From assembly GCF_030766935.1 (NCBI RefSeq), contig NZ_JASERL010000005.1, forward strand, positions 434,001 through 498,000: 64,000 nt of DNA. Direction: 5' to 3'. The DNA comes from Streptomyces sp. KL109B. Its GTDB lineage: Bacteria; Actinomycetota; Actinomycetes; Streptomycetales; Streptomycetaceae. Positions 33,181 through 42,280 of the stretch are shown one piece after another. Numbering within the stretch: the stretch's first letter is position 1; the number at the start of each line of letters is the position of its first letter. Under the pieces are notes generated by a model. That model saw only the letters and a program-made list of their open reading frames with translations, was not told the origin of the DNA and searched no databases. Position numbers and translations under genes: made by a program.

Positions 33181-34038
33181 GTGAGCACGGACTATCAGCA
33201 GGCGCGCGCGGATCTCGGAGTACGCCTCCGCGAACTGAGGCTCGCCGCACCTGAAGGCCGGCTCACCGGTACACAGCTGGCTGAACGCCTCGGGCCAGGA
33301 TGGACCAAGGTAAAGGTCAGCAAGCTGGAGAACGGCAAGCAGACCGCCACACCCAACGACCTGCGCGCGTGGGCCGACGGAACCGGCCAGCCGGAGTCCT
33401 ACGAGGAACTGCTCTCCAGGCTCCGCGGCTTCGAGTCCCACATCCGCTCCTGGCGCCGCCAACTGGCCGCCGGGCACCGGTCCGTGCAGGACGCCGCCTC
33501 GGCCGAGCACGACAGGACGCGCGTCCTCACCATCTGGGAAAGCTGCCTCATCCCCGGCCTGCTCCAGACGCCGGACTACGCGCGACACGTCTTCACCCGG
33601 CACGCCGAACTGATGCGGTCACCACCCGACACCGAGGACGCTGTCCGCTCTCGTATCCAGCGGCAGGAGTTGCTGTACCGGCCGGGGCACACCTGCCGGA
33701 TCCTGATGTGGGAGGGAGCGCTTCGTTCACTCGTGTGCCCGCCGTCAGTGCTCGCCTCCCAACTCGACCGCATCACCGGAGTCGTCGGCCTCGACACCGT
33801 CGAACTCGGGATCATCCCCTTCAGCGCCTCCCTGAAGATCTGGCCCGGCAACAGTTTCTGGATCTATGACGAACGCCGGGTGATCGTCGAGGACTGGCAC
33901 GCCGAACTGTGGATCGACGACGCCGACAGCATCGCCACGTACGTGCGCGTCTGGAGCACCCTGCGCGAGTCCGCCGTGTACGGCGCCGACGCGCACAACG
34001 TCATCAACGCCGCCCGGCGGACGCTCGGTTCACGATAA
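33181..34038 (+). CDS. XRE regulator with DUF5753 domain (Scr1/WhiJ-like)
   Basis: A 285-residue regulator with N-terminal helix-turn-helix (about residues 8-60, GPGWTKVKVSKLENGKQT) and C-terminal DUF5753 (about 95-280, LIPGLLQTPDYARHVF). WhiJ and the Scr1 antitoxin-like proteins have this layout; their usual partner is a short DUF397 protein, and none is found here. GTG 33181 follows AGGTGAG; GTG 33175 is also in frame. It probably controls the island through the repeats at 32279-32329. Confidence 0.88.
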   Translation: MSTDYQQARADLGVRLRELRLAAPEGRLTGTQLAERLGPGWTKVKVSKLENGKQTATPNDLRAWADGTGQPESYEELLSRLRGFESHIRSWRRQLAAGHRSVQDAASAEHDRTRVLTIWESCLIPGLLQTPDYARHVFTRHAELMRSPPDTEDAVRSRIQRQELLYRPGHTCRILMWEGALRSLVCPPSVLASQLDRITGVVGLDTVELGIIPFSASLKIWPGNSFWIYDERRVIVEDWHAELWIDDADSIATYVRVWSTLRESAVYGADAHNVINAARRTLGSR

Positions 34039-34216
34039 TCCCCACGACAGCCCCACGGTCACATCGATCACCGGACGGTCCTCCTCGCACTCGCTGGGTG
34101 CGGCACCACGTACGCGGCCCCCAGGGACCTGATTTCACCAGTGAACTCCCCGACACGAAAAGGACGTTGCGCTTCTGCGTCATCGCACGGCGCACGGCTA
34201 CGGAGACGACCACCCC

Positions 34217-34666
34217 ATGGCACCTTCACCCTCACCGCCACCCCGAGCACTCGACGTACTGATGGCCATGCGCGAGGCCGCGATCGCCCGGTCCGTCGAG
34301 GACATGAGACGCGTGTACGCGATCGACGCGGTGCACGAGTTCCCCTTCACGCGGCCAGGCGTTCCGTCGCGGATGGAAGGAAGGGAGGCCATCATCGGGT
34401 TCGTCAGCGCGTTCTGGCGCACCACCCCACTGCGGTACGAGCGCTATCGAACCATCGCCGTGCACAGCACCGCGGACCCCGACACCATCGTCGTCGAGCA
34501 GGAGGTGGAGGGAACCAGTTCCACGACGGGCCCGTTCGTGCTGCCCAACGTTCTGGTGCTCACGGTCCGAGGCGGCGAGATCGCCCACGTACGCGACTAC
34601 GCCAACCTGGTCGCCCTCGAAGCGGCCACCGGGAACGCCGCCCGGCGGGCGCCCGGTTCACGGTGA
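34217..34666 (+). CDS. NTF2-like (SnoaL-type) protein
   Basis: A 149-residue NTF2-like fold protein with the typical start (ALDVLMAMREAAIARSVEDM) and the core VHEFPFTRPGVPSRMEGREA. Such proteins serve as small enzymes or binding proteins; the active residues here are unclear. The 178 bases upstream hold no gene and the ribosome binding site is weak. The end overlaps a convergent small membrane protein by 9 bp. Confidence 0.8.
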   Translation: MAPSPSPPPRALDVLMAMREAAIARSVEDMRRVYAIDAVHEFPFTRPGVPSRMEGREAIIGFVSAFWRTTPLRYERYRTIAVHSTADPDTIVVEQEVEGTSSTTGPFVLPNVLVLTVRGGEIAHVRDYANLVALEAATGNAARRAPGSR

Positions 34667-34942
34667 CCGCCGGGCGCGCCGGTCGTACCTCGCCCTGGCG
34701 ACGCGGCGCACGGCGCCACTCGCGACCGACACGCAGAAGCTGATCAGCGTCGCGCTCCCCCAGCGCGCCTCGTTCATGTCGCCGCCGTTGACCGCGATGC
34801 ACAGCCACAGGGACATGAAGAAGGTCATCGTGCACAGGATGCGCGACGGGACCAGGTACCAGACCGGTTTGTCCTGGACGATGGCCGCGAATCTCCGGTC
34901 GATGTCCGCCTTCGAGAGATGTTCCCCGCGTTCCTCGCTCAC
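34658..34942 (-). CDS. Small two-helix membrane protein
   Basis: A 94-residue protein. The hydrophilic start (SEERGEHLSKADIDRRFAAI) is followed by two hydrophobic segments (about residues 32-50 and 58-78) and an Arg-rich end. GTG 34942 has GGGGGA 4 bases upstream; a longer reading to 35113 would add a poorly ordered Arg/Ser-rich lead and is less likely. No family recognised. It overlaps the NTF2-like gene end to end. Confidence 0.6.
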   Translation of the reverse strand: MSEERGEHLSKADIDRRFAAIVQDKPVWYLVPSRILCTMTFFMSLWLCIAVNGGDMNEARWGSATLISFCVSVASGAVRRVARARYDRRARRSP

Positions 34943-35045
34943 CGTGTCCCCCGTTTCCGCTGAGCGGCCCCTGAACGATGAACTTAAGCGACAACTCCCG
35001 TAGGCGAAAGGCGAATCGGTATGCGTCGTACGCCTTCTTCGACAG

Positions 35046-35843
35046 TCACGGCTTGCGAGCCACCACCCCGTACTGGGCCACCCGCTCGCCCTCCTCGTCA
35101 CGCCACCGCGCACACGACACCAGCCCCGGCTCCACGAACTCCAGGCCGTCGAGGAACGCGGACACTTCGGCGCCCGTGCGGGCCGTGATCGGGGGCTTGG
35201 CGTTTTCGTTCCAGAAGGCCATGGCCTCCGTGTTGCCCTCGCCGCCCAGTTCGAGGGTGGGGTGGGTGAGGACGACGTGGCTGCCGGAGGGGATGGCGTC
35301 GATGAGGGTGCGGACGATGGACGTGGCCTCGGACGTGTCGAGGACGAAGTTCAGGATGCCGAGAAGCATGACCGCGACGGGGCGGTCGAAGTCGAGGGTT
35401 TCGGAGGCCGCGTCGATGATCGCGCGCGGGTCGCGGGCGTCCGCGTCCACGTAGTTGGTGCGGCCCTCGGCGGAGCTGGTGAGCAGCGCGCGGGCGTGGG
35501 TGAGGACGATCGGGTCGTTGTCGACATAGACGACGCGCGCGTCCGGCGCGATGCGCTGGGCGACCTCGTGCGTGTTGTCGACGGTGGGCAGGCCCGTGCC
35601 GATGTCGAGGAACTGGCGGATGCCCGCCTCGCCCGCGAGGTAGGAGACGGCGCGGCCGAGGAACGCGCGGTCGGCGCGGGCGACCTCGCCGATGCTCGGG
35701 TACATGGACGTCACCATGTCGCCGACCTTCTCGTCGACCTCGTAGTGGTCCTTGCCGCCCAGCCAGTAGTTCCACACGCGCGCGTTGTGCGCGACGTGGC
35801 TGGAGATCCGGCCTTCCGGCTGGTTCCCGTCGGTGGCGGTCAT
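35046..35843 (-). CDS. SAM-dependent methyltransferase (DUF574 type)
   Basis: A 265-residue methyltransferase of the type abundant in Streptomyces. It has the opening HNARVWNYWLGGKDHYEVD, the SAM-binding FLDIGTGLPTVDNTHEVAQ and the acidic strand VYVDNDPIVLTHARALL. ATG 35843 follows AAGGAG at 5 bases. The methyl acceptor of this group is not established. It runs toward the island and has its own promoter. Confidence 0.92.
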   Translation of the reverse strand: MTATDGNQPEGRISSHVAHNARVWNYWLGGKDHYEVDEKVGDMVTSMYPSIGEVARADRAFLGRAVSYLAGEAGIRQFLDIGTGLPTVDNTHEVAQRIAPDARVVYVDNDPIVLTHARALLTSSAEGRTNYVDADARDPRAIIDAASETLDFDRPVAVMLLGILNFVLDTSEATSIVRTLIDAIPSGSHVVLTHPTLELGGEGNTEAMAFWNENAKPPITARTGAEVSAFLDGLEFVEPGLVSCARWRDEEGERVAQYGVVARKP

Positions 35844-35968
35844 GGGGTCTCCTTCGTGCGGGGCGGGCGGCTGATGCCGCTGATGACACTGCTGCTCAAG
35901 ATCCCATGGTGGCACGGGAGTTCGAGTGCGTGCGGCAGCGGCCCGCCGCCCCACCGCCGGCAGGCGGA

Positions 35969-36733
35969 TCACGCGTCCCTGCGCCGCACCGCCCACCACC
36001 CCGCGAACAGCGCCGCCGCCGCCCACAGCGCGGTCACCGCGAGCCCGGACCACGGGCCGAGCGAGCCCTCGGCGTGCTGGTGCAGGACCTGCTGACCCGC
36101 GCGGTCGGGCAGGTAGTCGGCGGCCCCGCCCGCGACGTCCCCGATCACGAAGGACACGATCAGCAGGAACGGTACGAGGATGCTGAGCACGGCCACCGCG
36201 CTGCGCAGCACCGCCGTGAGTCCCGCCGCGAACAGCGCCATGAGCGCGAGGTATACGCCGGCGCCGACGCAGGCCCGCACCGCTCCCGGGTCGCCGAGAT
36301 CAAGTGCGTACGAGCCCATGAACGCCTGGCCGACGAGGAACGCGGCGAAGGTGGTGAGCAGGCCGACGACGAGGCCGCAGGCGCCGACGACCGCCATCTT
36401 CGCGGCGTAGAAGAGGGTTCTGTTCGGGACGGCGGAGAGGGAGACGCGCAGGGCGGCGTTCAGGTACTCGGAGGAGACGGCCGTGGCGCCGAAGGCGAGG
36501 GCCGCGATCTGGCCGAAGTTGAGGGCGTAGAAGGCGCCGAAGAGGAGGTCGCCGCCGTCTTCGGCCTCGGCCTCGGCCTGGCCGATCGTCGCGAAGGCGA
36601 GGACGGTCACGGCGAGGGTCGCGATGAGGACGGCGAGCAGTGAACCGAAGGTGCCCCGGAGTGACCTGACTTTGATCCACTCGGAGTGCAGTACGGCGGT
36701 GGGTGACATGGAGCGGGGTGACAGAGAGTTCAT
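35969..36733 (-). CDS. ABC-2 type transporter permease
   Basis: A 254-residue membrane protein with six hydrophobic segments and the ABC-2 type opening HSEWIKVRSLRGTFGSLL. The first loop has an Ala-Glu repeat. It starts 3 bases after the ATPase stop, so both form an exporter. The layout is like BcrAB-type lantibiotic or antibiotic exporters, often controlled by a neighbouring two-component system, and one is divergent from it here. Confidence 0.9.
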   Translation of the reverse strand: MNSLSPRSMSPTAVLHSEWIKVRSLRGTFGSLLAVLIATLAVTVLAFATIGQAEAEAEDGGDLLFGAFYALNFGQIAALAFGATAVSSEYLNAALRVSLSAVPNRTLFYAAKMAVVGACGLVVGLLTTFAAFLVGQAFMGSYALDLGDPGAVRACVGAGVYLALMALFAAGLTAVLRSAVAVLSILVPFLLIVSFVIGDVAGGAADYLPDRAGQQVLHQHAEGSLGPWSGLAVTALWAAAALFAGWWAVRRRDA

Positions 36734-36736
36734 GGG

Positions 36737-37660
36737 TCAGGCCTCCTGGAGGGGCGTGGCGGCGAACTCGGTGTCGTTCGCGGTGAGGGCGAGGTAGGCC
36801 TGCTCCAACGAAGCCTGTTCGTCGGCGAGTTCGAGGACGGGCACGCCCTCGGTGGCGGCGAGCGCGCCCACTTCGGCGGCCGTGACGTCCGCCACGGTGC
36901 ACAGGCCGTCGTCGGTGAGCGTCACCGTGTGGCCCGCGCGGGCGAGTGCGGCGCGCAGCCGGGCGGGGTCCGTGCAGCGCACGCGTACGCGGCGGGCGCT
37001 GTGCGCGGCGATGAAGTCCTGCATCGGGGTGTCGGCGAGGAGCCGGCCGCGGCCGAGGACGACGAGGTGGTCGGCGAAGGTCGCGGTCTCGTTCATGAGG
37101 TGGCTGGAGACCAGCACCGTGCGGCCCTCGCGCGCGAGGTCGCGCATCAACTCCCGTATCCAGATGATGCCTTCGGGGTCGAGGCCGTTCGACGGCTCGT
37201 CCAGGAGGACGACCTCGGGGTCGCCGAGCAGCGCCGCCGCGATGCCGAGGCGTTGGCGCATGCCGAGCGAGAACGTCTTCACGCGGCGCTTCGCGACGGC
37301 GGCGATCCCGGCCTGTTCGAGGACCTCGGCCACGCGCGTGGCCGGGATCCGGTTGCTGGCGGCCAGCGCCCGCAGATGGTCGCGCGCGGTGCGGGAGCCG
37401 TGTGCCGCCTGCGGGTCGAGGAGGGCGCCGACGACGCGCAGTGGTTCGTCGTACGTGACGTAGGGGCGGCCACCGATGAGCGCCGTCCCGGAGGTGGGGC
37501 GGTCGAGGCCGAGGGCGAGGCGCATGGTGGTGGACTTTCCGGCGCCGTTCGGGCCGAGGAAGCCGGTGACGCGGCCGGGGGCGACCTGGAAGGTGAGCCG
37601 GTCCACGGCGCGGGTCGTCCCGTACTCCTTGGTGAGGTCCTTGACGTCGATGCTGGTCAT
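36737..37660 (-). CDS. ABC transporter ATPase (BcrA type)
   Basis: A 307-residue ATPase: Walker A GPNGAGKST (about residue 36), signature FSLGMRQRLGIA, Walker B with VVLLDEPSNGLDPEG and a C-terminal regulatory domain of about 90 residues. It works with the ABC-2 permease that follows. ATG 37660 is divergent from a histidine kinase gene, with a 108-bp gap rich in G and C runs that could form hairpins and must hold both promoters. Confidence 0.93.
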   Translation of the reverse strand: MTSIDVKDLTKEYGTTRAVDRLTFQVAPGRVTGFLGPNGAGKSTTMRLALGLDRPTSGTALIGGRPYVTYDEPLRVVGALLDPQAAHGSRTARDHLRALAASNRIPATRVAEVLEQAGIAAVAKRRVKTFSLGMRQRLGIAAALLGDPEVVLLDEPSNGLDPEGIIWIRELMRDLAREGRTVLVSSHLMNETATFADHLVVLGRGRLLADTPMQDFIAAHSARRVRVRCTDPARLRAALARAGHTVTLTDDGLCTVADVTAAEVGALAATEGVPVLELADEQASLEQAYLALTANDTEFAATPLQEA

Positions 37661-37768
37661 GGCAGCAGCGTCGCGTGCGGAACGGGGCGCGGGCCTCCCC
37701 CTGCGGTGGGCATCGCCTCCCCCGCACGGGGGGGCCGGGCCTGCCGGGGCGGCTGGCACGATGACGGC

Positions 37769-39001
37769 ATGCCCCGCTCCCTGCCCCGCCCGCTGAGGCC
37801 GCTCGCGCGTGCGGTCACGTACACCCGCTGGCTGCATCTGCTGCTGGCGTCGGTGCTCGCCTTCACGTGCTCCTTCGTGTATCCGGGGCTCGAAGATCCC
37901 ACCCCCGGGGACTGGGTGGCGGTCTACCTGATCCCGGTGCCGCTGCTCGCGGTGGCCGGTCTGGTGCCGGTGATGCGGCGGGCCGAGGGGCTGCAGGCGC
38001 GGTTGATGCTGTTTCCGGGTGGGCACGCGCGCGTGGCGGAGAGCGCGGAGGCCGGCACGGTGTCGGTGGCTCCGTCGGCTTCGTGGAGCGACCGGGGCAG
38101 GGCGGCCCTGTGGCTCGTGCTGCGGCATGTGCTCGGGTTGAGCGTGGCGCTGTTCTCCGGGCAGGCGATGGCGCTGGTACTGGAGTTGGCGGGGGCGGCG
38201 GCCGGCGAGCACGTGGACTCCACGTGGCGGTTCGTCGTCACGGGCACCGGCTGGTGGCACGTGCTGGTGATCCCGTTCGTCCTGGTGGTGATGCTGTACG
38301 TGGTGGCGGGCGCGGGCCGGGTGATGGCGCGCCTGGCGCCGCTGCTGCTCGGGCCCTCGGCCGCCGAACGGCTCGCGGTCCTGGAGGAGCGCACCGAACA
38401 ACTCCTGGAGCACAACCGCATCGCCCGCGAACTGCACGACTCCATCGGGCACGCGCTGACCATCGCCGTCGTGCAGGCGGGGGCGGCGCGGGCGGCGGGC
38501 GACCGGGCGTTCACGGACCGGGCGTTGGAGGCCATCGAGGAGACGGGGCGGGCGGCCCTCGACGACCTGGAGCGGGTCCTCGTGGTGCTGCGCGAACCGG
38601 AGCGGCCCGCGAGCACCCGGCCGACGCTCCAGGACGCCGACCGGCTCCTGGACTCGGCGCGGGCGGCGGGCGCGAAGGTCGACGTGACGGTGTCGGGCCC
38701 ACTGGGCACGGTCCCAGGACCGGTCACGCGCGAGGGCTACCGCATCCTTCAGGAGGCGCTCACGAACGTGCTGCGGCACTGCGGAACCGTGCCGGTCGCC
38801 GTGGTCCTCCAGGTCGCGGACGGGCGGCTCGTCCTGGAGGTGCGCAATCCGCTGCCCACGGGTGCGGGGTCCGCCGTCCCGGCCGGTACGGGCAGCGGGC
38901 TGCGCGGCGTCCGGGAGCGGGCCGCGCTCCTCGGCGGCACGGCCCGGACGGGCCCCTACGGAGCCGATTGGCTGGTGCGGGTCGAGCTTCCCGTGACCTG
39001 A
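37769..39001 (+). CDS. Sensor histidine kinase (HPK7 type)
   Basis: A 410-residue kinase with four hydrophobic segments in the N-terminal part (about residues 22-175), dimerisation box ARELHDSIGHALT (phospho-accepting H223) and an ATPase domain (TREGYRILQEALTNVLRHC, GSGLRGVRERAALLGG). ATG 37769 is the first good start. It is 14 bases from the response regulator. Being divergent from the ABC-2 exporter, it likely senses the exported compound or cell-envelope stress. Confidence 0.93.
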   Translation: MPRSLPRPLRPLARAVTYTRWLHLLLASVLAFTCSFVYPGLEDPTPGDWVAVYLIPVPLLAVAGLVPVMRRAEGLQARLMLFPGGHARVAESAEAGTVSVAPSASWSDRGRAALWLVLRHVLGLSVALFSGQAMALVLELAGAAAGEHVDSTWRFVVTGTGWWHVLVIPFVLVVMLYVVAGAGRVMARLAPLLLGPSAAERLAVLEERTEQLLEHNRIARELHDSIGHALTIAVVQAGAARAAGDRAFTDRALEAIEETGRAALDDLERVLVVLREPERPASTRPTLQDADRLLDSARAAGAKVDVTVSGPLGTVPGPVTREGYRILQEALTNVLRHCGTVPVAVVLQVADGRLVLEVRNPLPTGAGSAVPAGTGSGLRGVRERAALLGGTARTGPYGADWLVRVELPVT

Positions 39002-39015
39002 TCTACGCTGACGGG

Positions 39016-39666
39016 GTGCCGCTCACTGTCCTCCTCGTCGACGACGAACCCCTGGTCCGCGCCGGGCTGCGCGCCGTGCTCGAAGCGCAGGGCGACATCA
39101 CGGTGGTGGGCGAGGCCGCGGACGGCGCGGCGGTCGTCCCGCTGGTGCGCGAGCTGCGGCCCGACGTGGTCGCCATGGACGTACGCATGCCGCTGCTCGA
39201 CGGGATCGAGGCCACGCGTGCGGTGCTGCGCGGCGCGGAACGGCCGCCGAAGATTCTCGTGATCACGACGTTCGAGAACGACGAGTACGTGTACGGGGCG
39301 CTGCGCGCGGGCGCCGACGGGTTCCTCCTGAAGCGGGCGCGGCCCGAGGAGATCGTGCACGCGGTGCGGCTCGTCGCGGCGGGCGAGTCGCTGCTGTTCC
39401 CGGCGGCCGTGCGCAAATTGGCGGCGGAGTACGGGAGTTCGGCCGCGCGGGCGGCGTTGGAGCGGGCGGCGCTGACCGAGCGCGAGGGGCAGGTGCTGCG
39501 GCTGATGGCGCGCGGCCTGTCGAACGCGGAGATCGCCGCGGATCTCGTCGTCGGCACCGAGACCGTCAAGTCGCATGTGAGCGCGGTGCTGACGAAGCTG
39601 GGCGCGCGGGACCGGACGCAGGCGGTGATCGCGGCGTACGAGTCGGGGTTCGTGGCGCCGAGTTGA
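39016..39666 (+). CDS. LuxR/NarL family response regulator
   Basis: A 216-residue regulator: receiver domain with phosphorylation site D55 (AMDVRMP) and acid pair VDDEP, and C-terminal LuxR helix-turn-helix (LTEREGQVLRLMARGLSNAE). GTG 39016 is chosen since it directly precedes the first receiver strand. Partner of the kinase 14 bases upstream; probably controls the ABC-2 exporter genes on the other strand. Confidence 0.94.
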   Translation: MPLTVLLVDDEPLVRAGLRAVLEAQGDITVVGEAADGAAVVPLVRELRPDVVAMDVRMPLLDGIEATRAVLRGAERPPKILVITTFENDEYVYGALRAGADGFLLKRARPEEIVHAVRLVAAGESLLFPAAVRKLAAEYGSSAARAALERAALTEREGQVLRLMARGLSNAEIAADLVVGTETVKSHVSAVLTKLGARDRTQAVIAAYESGFVAPS

Positions 39667-39796
39667 GGGGGCGACCTGCAAGGTTCCCGCGCCGCGCGGC
39701 TGAGCAGCGTACGGCACAGAAGTGCACCCGACTCTCGCCGCTTGCGGCTGCTGCGGGTACCATCCGGCCAACTGGTGCGACTGCGGGAGGACGACG

Positions 39797-40954
39797 GTGG
39801 GGCGGCTGACCGGCGGGGATCCCTCTCTGCTCAGGCGGATCAATTCGGCGGTGGTGCTGCACGCGTTGCGCTCCGCCGATTTCGCGACGCTCACGGAGGT
39901 CACGCGCGTCACGGGGCTTTCCCGGCCCACCGTGGAGGGCGTCGTCGAGGGGCTCATGGAGGCCGGGCTCGTCGTGGAGACCACGGTCGAGGAGTCGGGG
40001 GCGCGGCGGCAGGGCCGGCCCGCGCGCAAGTTCCGCTTCCGGGCCGAGGCGGGGCATCTGCTCGGCCTGGAGATCGGCGCGCACCGGGTGTCGGCGGTGC
40101 TCTCCGCGCTCGACGGGAGGGTGCTCGGTTCGGCGGCCAAGGAGGTCGACGAGGCCGCGGACGCGGACGAGCGGCTCGAACGGTTGCGGGGCACCGTCGC
40201 CGATCTGCTGCGCCGTGCGGGTGTGGCGCGGGGTTCGCTGTGGGCGGTCGGGGTCGGCAGTCCCGGGATCGTGGAGGCGGACGGGACGGTGCGGCTCGGG
40301 ACGGCGCTGCCGGGGTGGACCGGGCTGCCGCTCGGCGAGCGGTTGCGGCGGTCCTTCAAGTGCCCGGTGTTGGTGGAGAACGACGCGAACACGGCGGCCG
40401 TGGCCGAGCACTGGAAGGGGGCCGGGGCGGACACGGACGACATGGTGTTCGTGCTGGCCGGGCTGAGCCCCGGGGCTGGTGCGCTGATCGGTGGGCGGCT
40501 GCACCGGGGGTACGGGGGCGCCGCCGGGGAGATCGGGGCGTTGCATCTGCTGGGGCGTGAGGTGCGGCCGGAGGCGTTGCTGTCCACCACGGGTGAGCCC
40601 TTGCATCCGTTGGACGAGCACGCCGTGGCGAAGGTGTTCGCGCTGGCGCGGGAGGGCGACGAGCGGGCGTCGGCCGCGGTCGAGCGGTTTCTGCAGCGGT
40701 TGGTGCACGACGTCGCGGCGTTGGTGCTCGCGCTGGACCCGGAGCTGGTGGTCGTGGGTGGGTGGGCCGCCGGGCTCGACGGGGTGCTTGAGCCGTTGCG
40801 GCGGGAGCTGGAGCGGTATTGCCTGCGGCCGCCGCGGGTGGCGTTGTCGGTGCTCGGCGAGGCGGCCGTGGCCACGGGGGCGTTGCGGCTGGCGCTCGAT
40901 CACGTGGAGGCGAAGCTGTTCGCGGCGGAGAGCCGGGTCACCGCACGCCACTGA
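39797..40954 (+). CDS. ROK family regulator
   Basis: A 385-residue ROK protein: N-terminal winged helix (about residues 8-65, LTEVTRVTGLSRPTVEGVV) and sugar-kinase-like ROK domain (about 80-370, VGVGSPGIVEADGTV, VENDANTAAVAEHWKG). GTG 39797 with GGGAGG 6 bases upstream gives the family's usual GRLTGGDPSLLRRINSAVVL start. The Cys/His zinc cluster of ROK kinases (CxCGxxGC) is missing, so it is probably only a repressor, responding to a sugar. Confidence 0.92.
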   Translation: MGRLTGGDPSLLRRINSAVVLHALRSADFATLTEVTRVTGLSRPTVEGVVEGLMEAGLVVETTVEESGARRQGRPARKFRFRAEAGHLLGLEIGAHRVSAVLSALDGRVLGSAAKEVDEAADADERLERLRGTVADLLRRAGVARGSLWAVGVGSPGIVEADGTVRLGTALPGWTGLPLGERLRRSFKCPVLVENDANTAAVAEHWKGAGADTDDMVFVLAGLSPGAGALIGGRLHRGYGGAAGEIGALHLLGREVRPEALLSTTGEPLHPLDEHAVAKVFALAREGDERASAAVERFLQRLVHDVAALVLALDPELVVVGGWAAGLDGVLEPLRRELERYCLRPPRVALSVLGEAAVATGALRLALDHVEAKLFAAESRVTARH

Positions 40955-40987
40955 CGCGCACGGCACCCCGGCTCCCGGACCGCTGTC

Positions 40988-42170
40988 CTACGACAGGGCC
41001 CAACTGGCCCCGGACGAGCCGGACTCGACGGTCAGGCGCCCGCCTGACGCCGGGCCGGGTGTGAGGAGGACCCGCTCGTCGGGAGCGGTGTGGTTGCCCA
41101 GCCGGACCCCGCCGAATCCGTCGGGCGTCGTGCACCACGGATAGCCGTCGTCGTTGGGCCGGAAGAGGTCCATCGTCACCGCGCTGCCGCCCAGTGGCTG
41201 GTACGGGTGGGCGGAGGTCGAGTTGACGTAGCGCCCCTTGTTGACCAGGTAGTAGCACGGGTTGTCGCCGGTCCGGCCCGCGGGGATCGCGCTGAACCGC
41301 TGGCTTTCCGCGTCCTCGTCGCGGTCGAGGATCACCGGCGAACCGGCGTCGTCCTGCCGGTCGACCTCCATGACCAAGGGCTCCGGCGTCTCCTCCTGAA
41401 GCACGACCTCCTTGGCCTGCAGCGCCTCGTCGGCGTTCTGGAGGAACCAACGCTGGGCGGCGGTGCCGTTGTAGTCCCGGCCCGGCGGGCGCCCAGAGCT
41501 GGTCCGCGGCCTCGGTCGGCCACATCACCGTGCGCGCGTCACGAGCGCCGCCCTCCTGCCCCAAGTACGTTCCGTTGTACGGCGCTTGCGCGTGGTGCAT
41601 GCGGTAGTAGCCGGGGAACTCCGGGTCGGCGGCGAGGCTGAAGGTCCGCGCCGGGAGGTTGGCCTGGTTGAGCGGCTGGTCGCGCACGGAGTGATCGCCC
41701 TGGCTCGGGCCGGCCGCCTGGGTGGTGGCGGCGTTGCGGACGACCGTCCGCGCGGGCAGGGGCGGCGCCGCCGAGCGGGTGGGGGTCGGCGGGTTGGGCA
41801 GGTTGTTCAGCGCGTACAGGACCGGGTAGTGGTCGGAGGTCCGGATGCCGTTGACGACGGCGACGCCGGCCACGGCGGGCTGTGGCTGGACGCCGCCGTT
41901 GGGGACGACCACGTAGTCGAGGATGGACGACGACGAGGGGAAGGTGACCCCGCCGGGGCCGTGGACGGTCGCCGTGTTGCCGAGTTCGTTGGCCAGGCCG
42001 ACCGGGTTGCGGCTGTAGACGGCCAGATTGACCCGGCCGGGCGGGGCGGTCTCGTTGGTGTCGGTGTGCAGCCAGTACAGGTACTGGGGGCGGCTGGCCG
42101 TTCCGATCCGGTACTCGCGGACCGGGATGCGGGTACCGGCGTTGTCCCAGTACTGGACCACGGAAGCTAA
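40988..42170 (-). pseudogene. Decayed CDT-B/ricin-like toxin relative
   Basis: Minus-strand remnant of a secreted nuclease-lectin protein. The 5-prime part (REYRIGTASRPQYLYWLHTD, then GRVNLAVYS, later SILDYVVVPNGG, TSDHYPVLYAL) resembles an endonuclease/exonuclease/phosphatase domain like CdtB. The signal peptide and catalytic start are lost, and the middle (active-site) part seems deleted. The 3-prime part (PGYYRMHHAQAP, QRFSAIPAGRTGDNPCYYL) is a ricin-like domain. The reading frame shifts near 41491-41494 after QLW. Three faults suggest true decay rather than a sequencing error. Confidence 0.7.
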
Positions 42171-42280
42171 CACGCGTGAAGGAAACGAGTGGGCCTGGTG
42201 GATATTTTTGAGACATGCGCGCCCATGGGGATTGCCGATGGGGACTCGTGGACCTCGCGACGGCCCGGCGCGCGGGTGGG

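Noticed and set aside
34943..35113. Longer form of the small membrane protein from 35113
   Set aside because: The added residues are Arg/Ser-rich with no family likeness, and GTG 34942 has a ribosome binding site.
39722..39796. Longer ROK protein starting at 39722
   Set aside because: The extra Cys-rich stretch is not family-like; GTG 39797 has a good ribosome binding site and the normal N-terminus.
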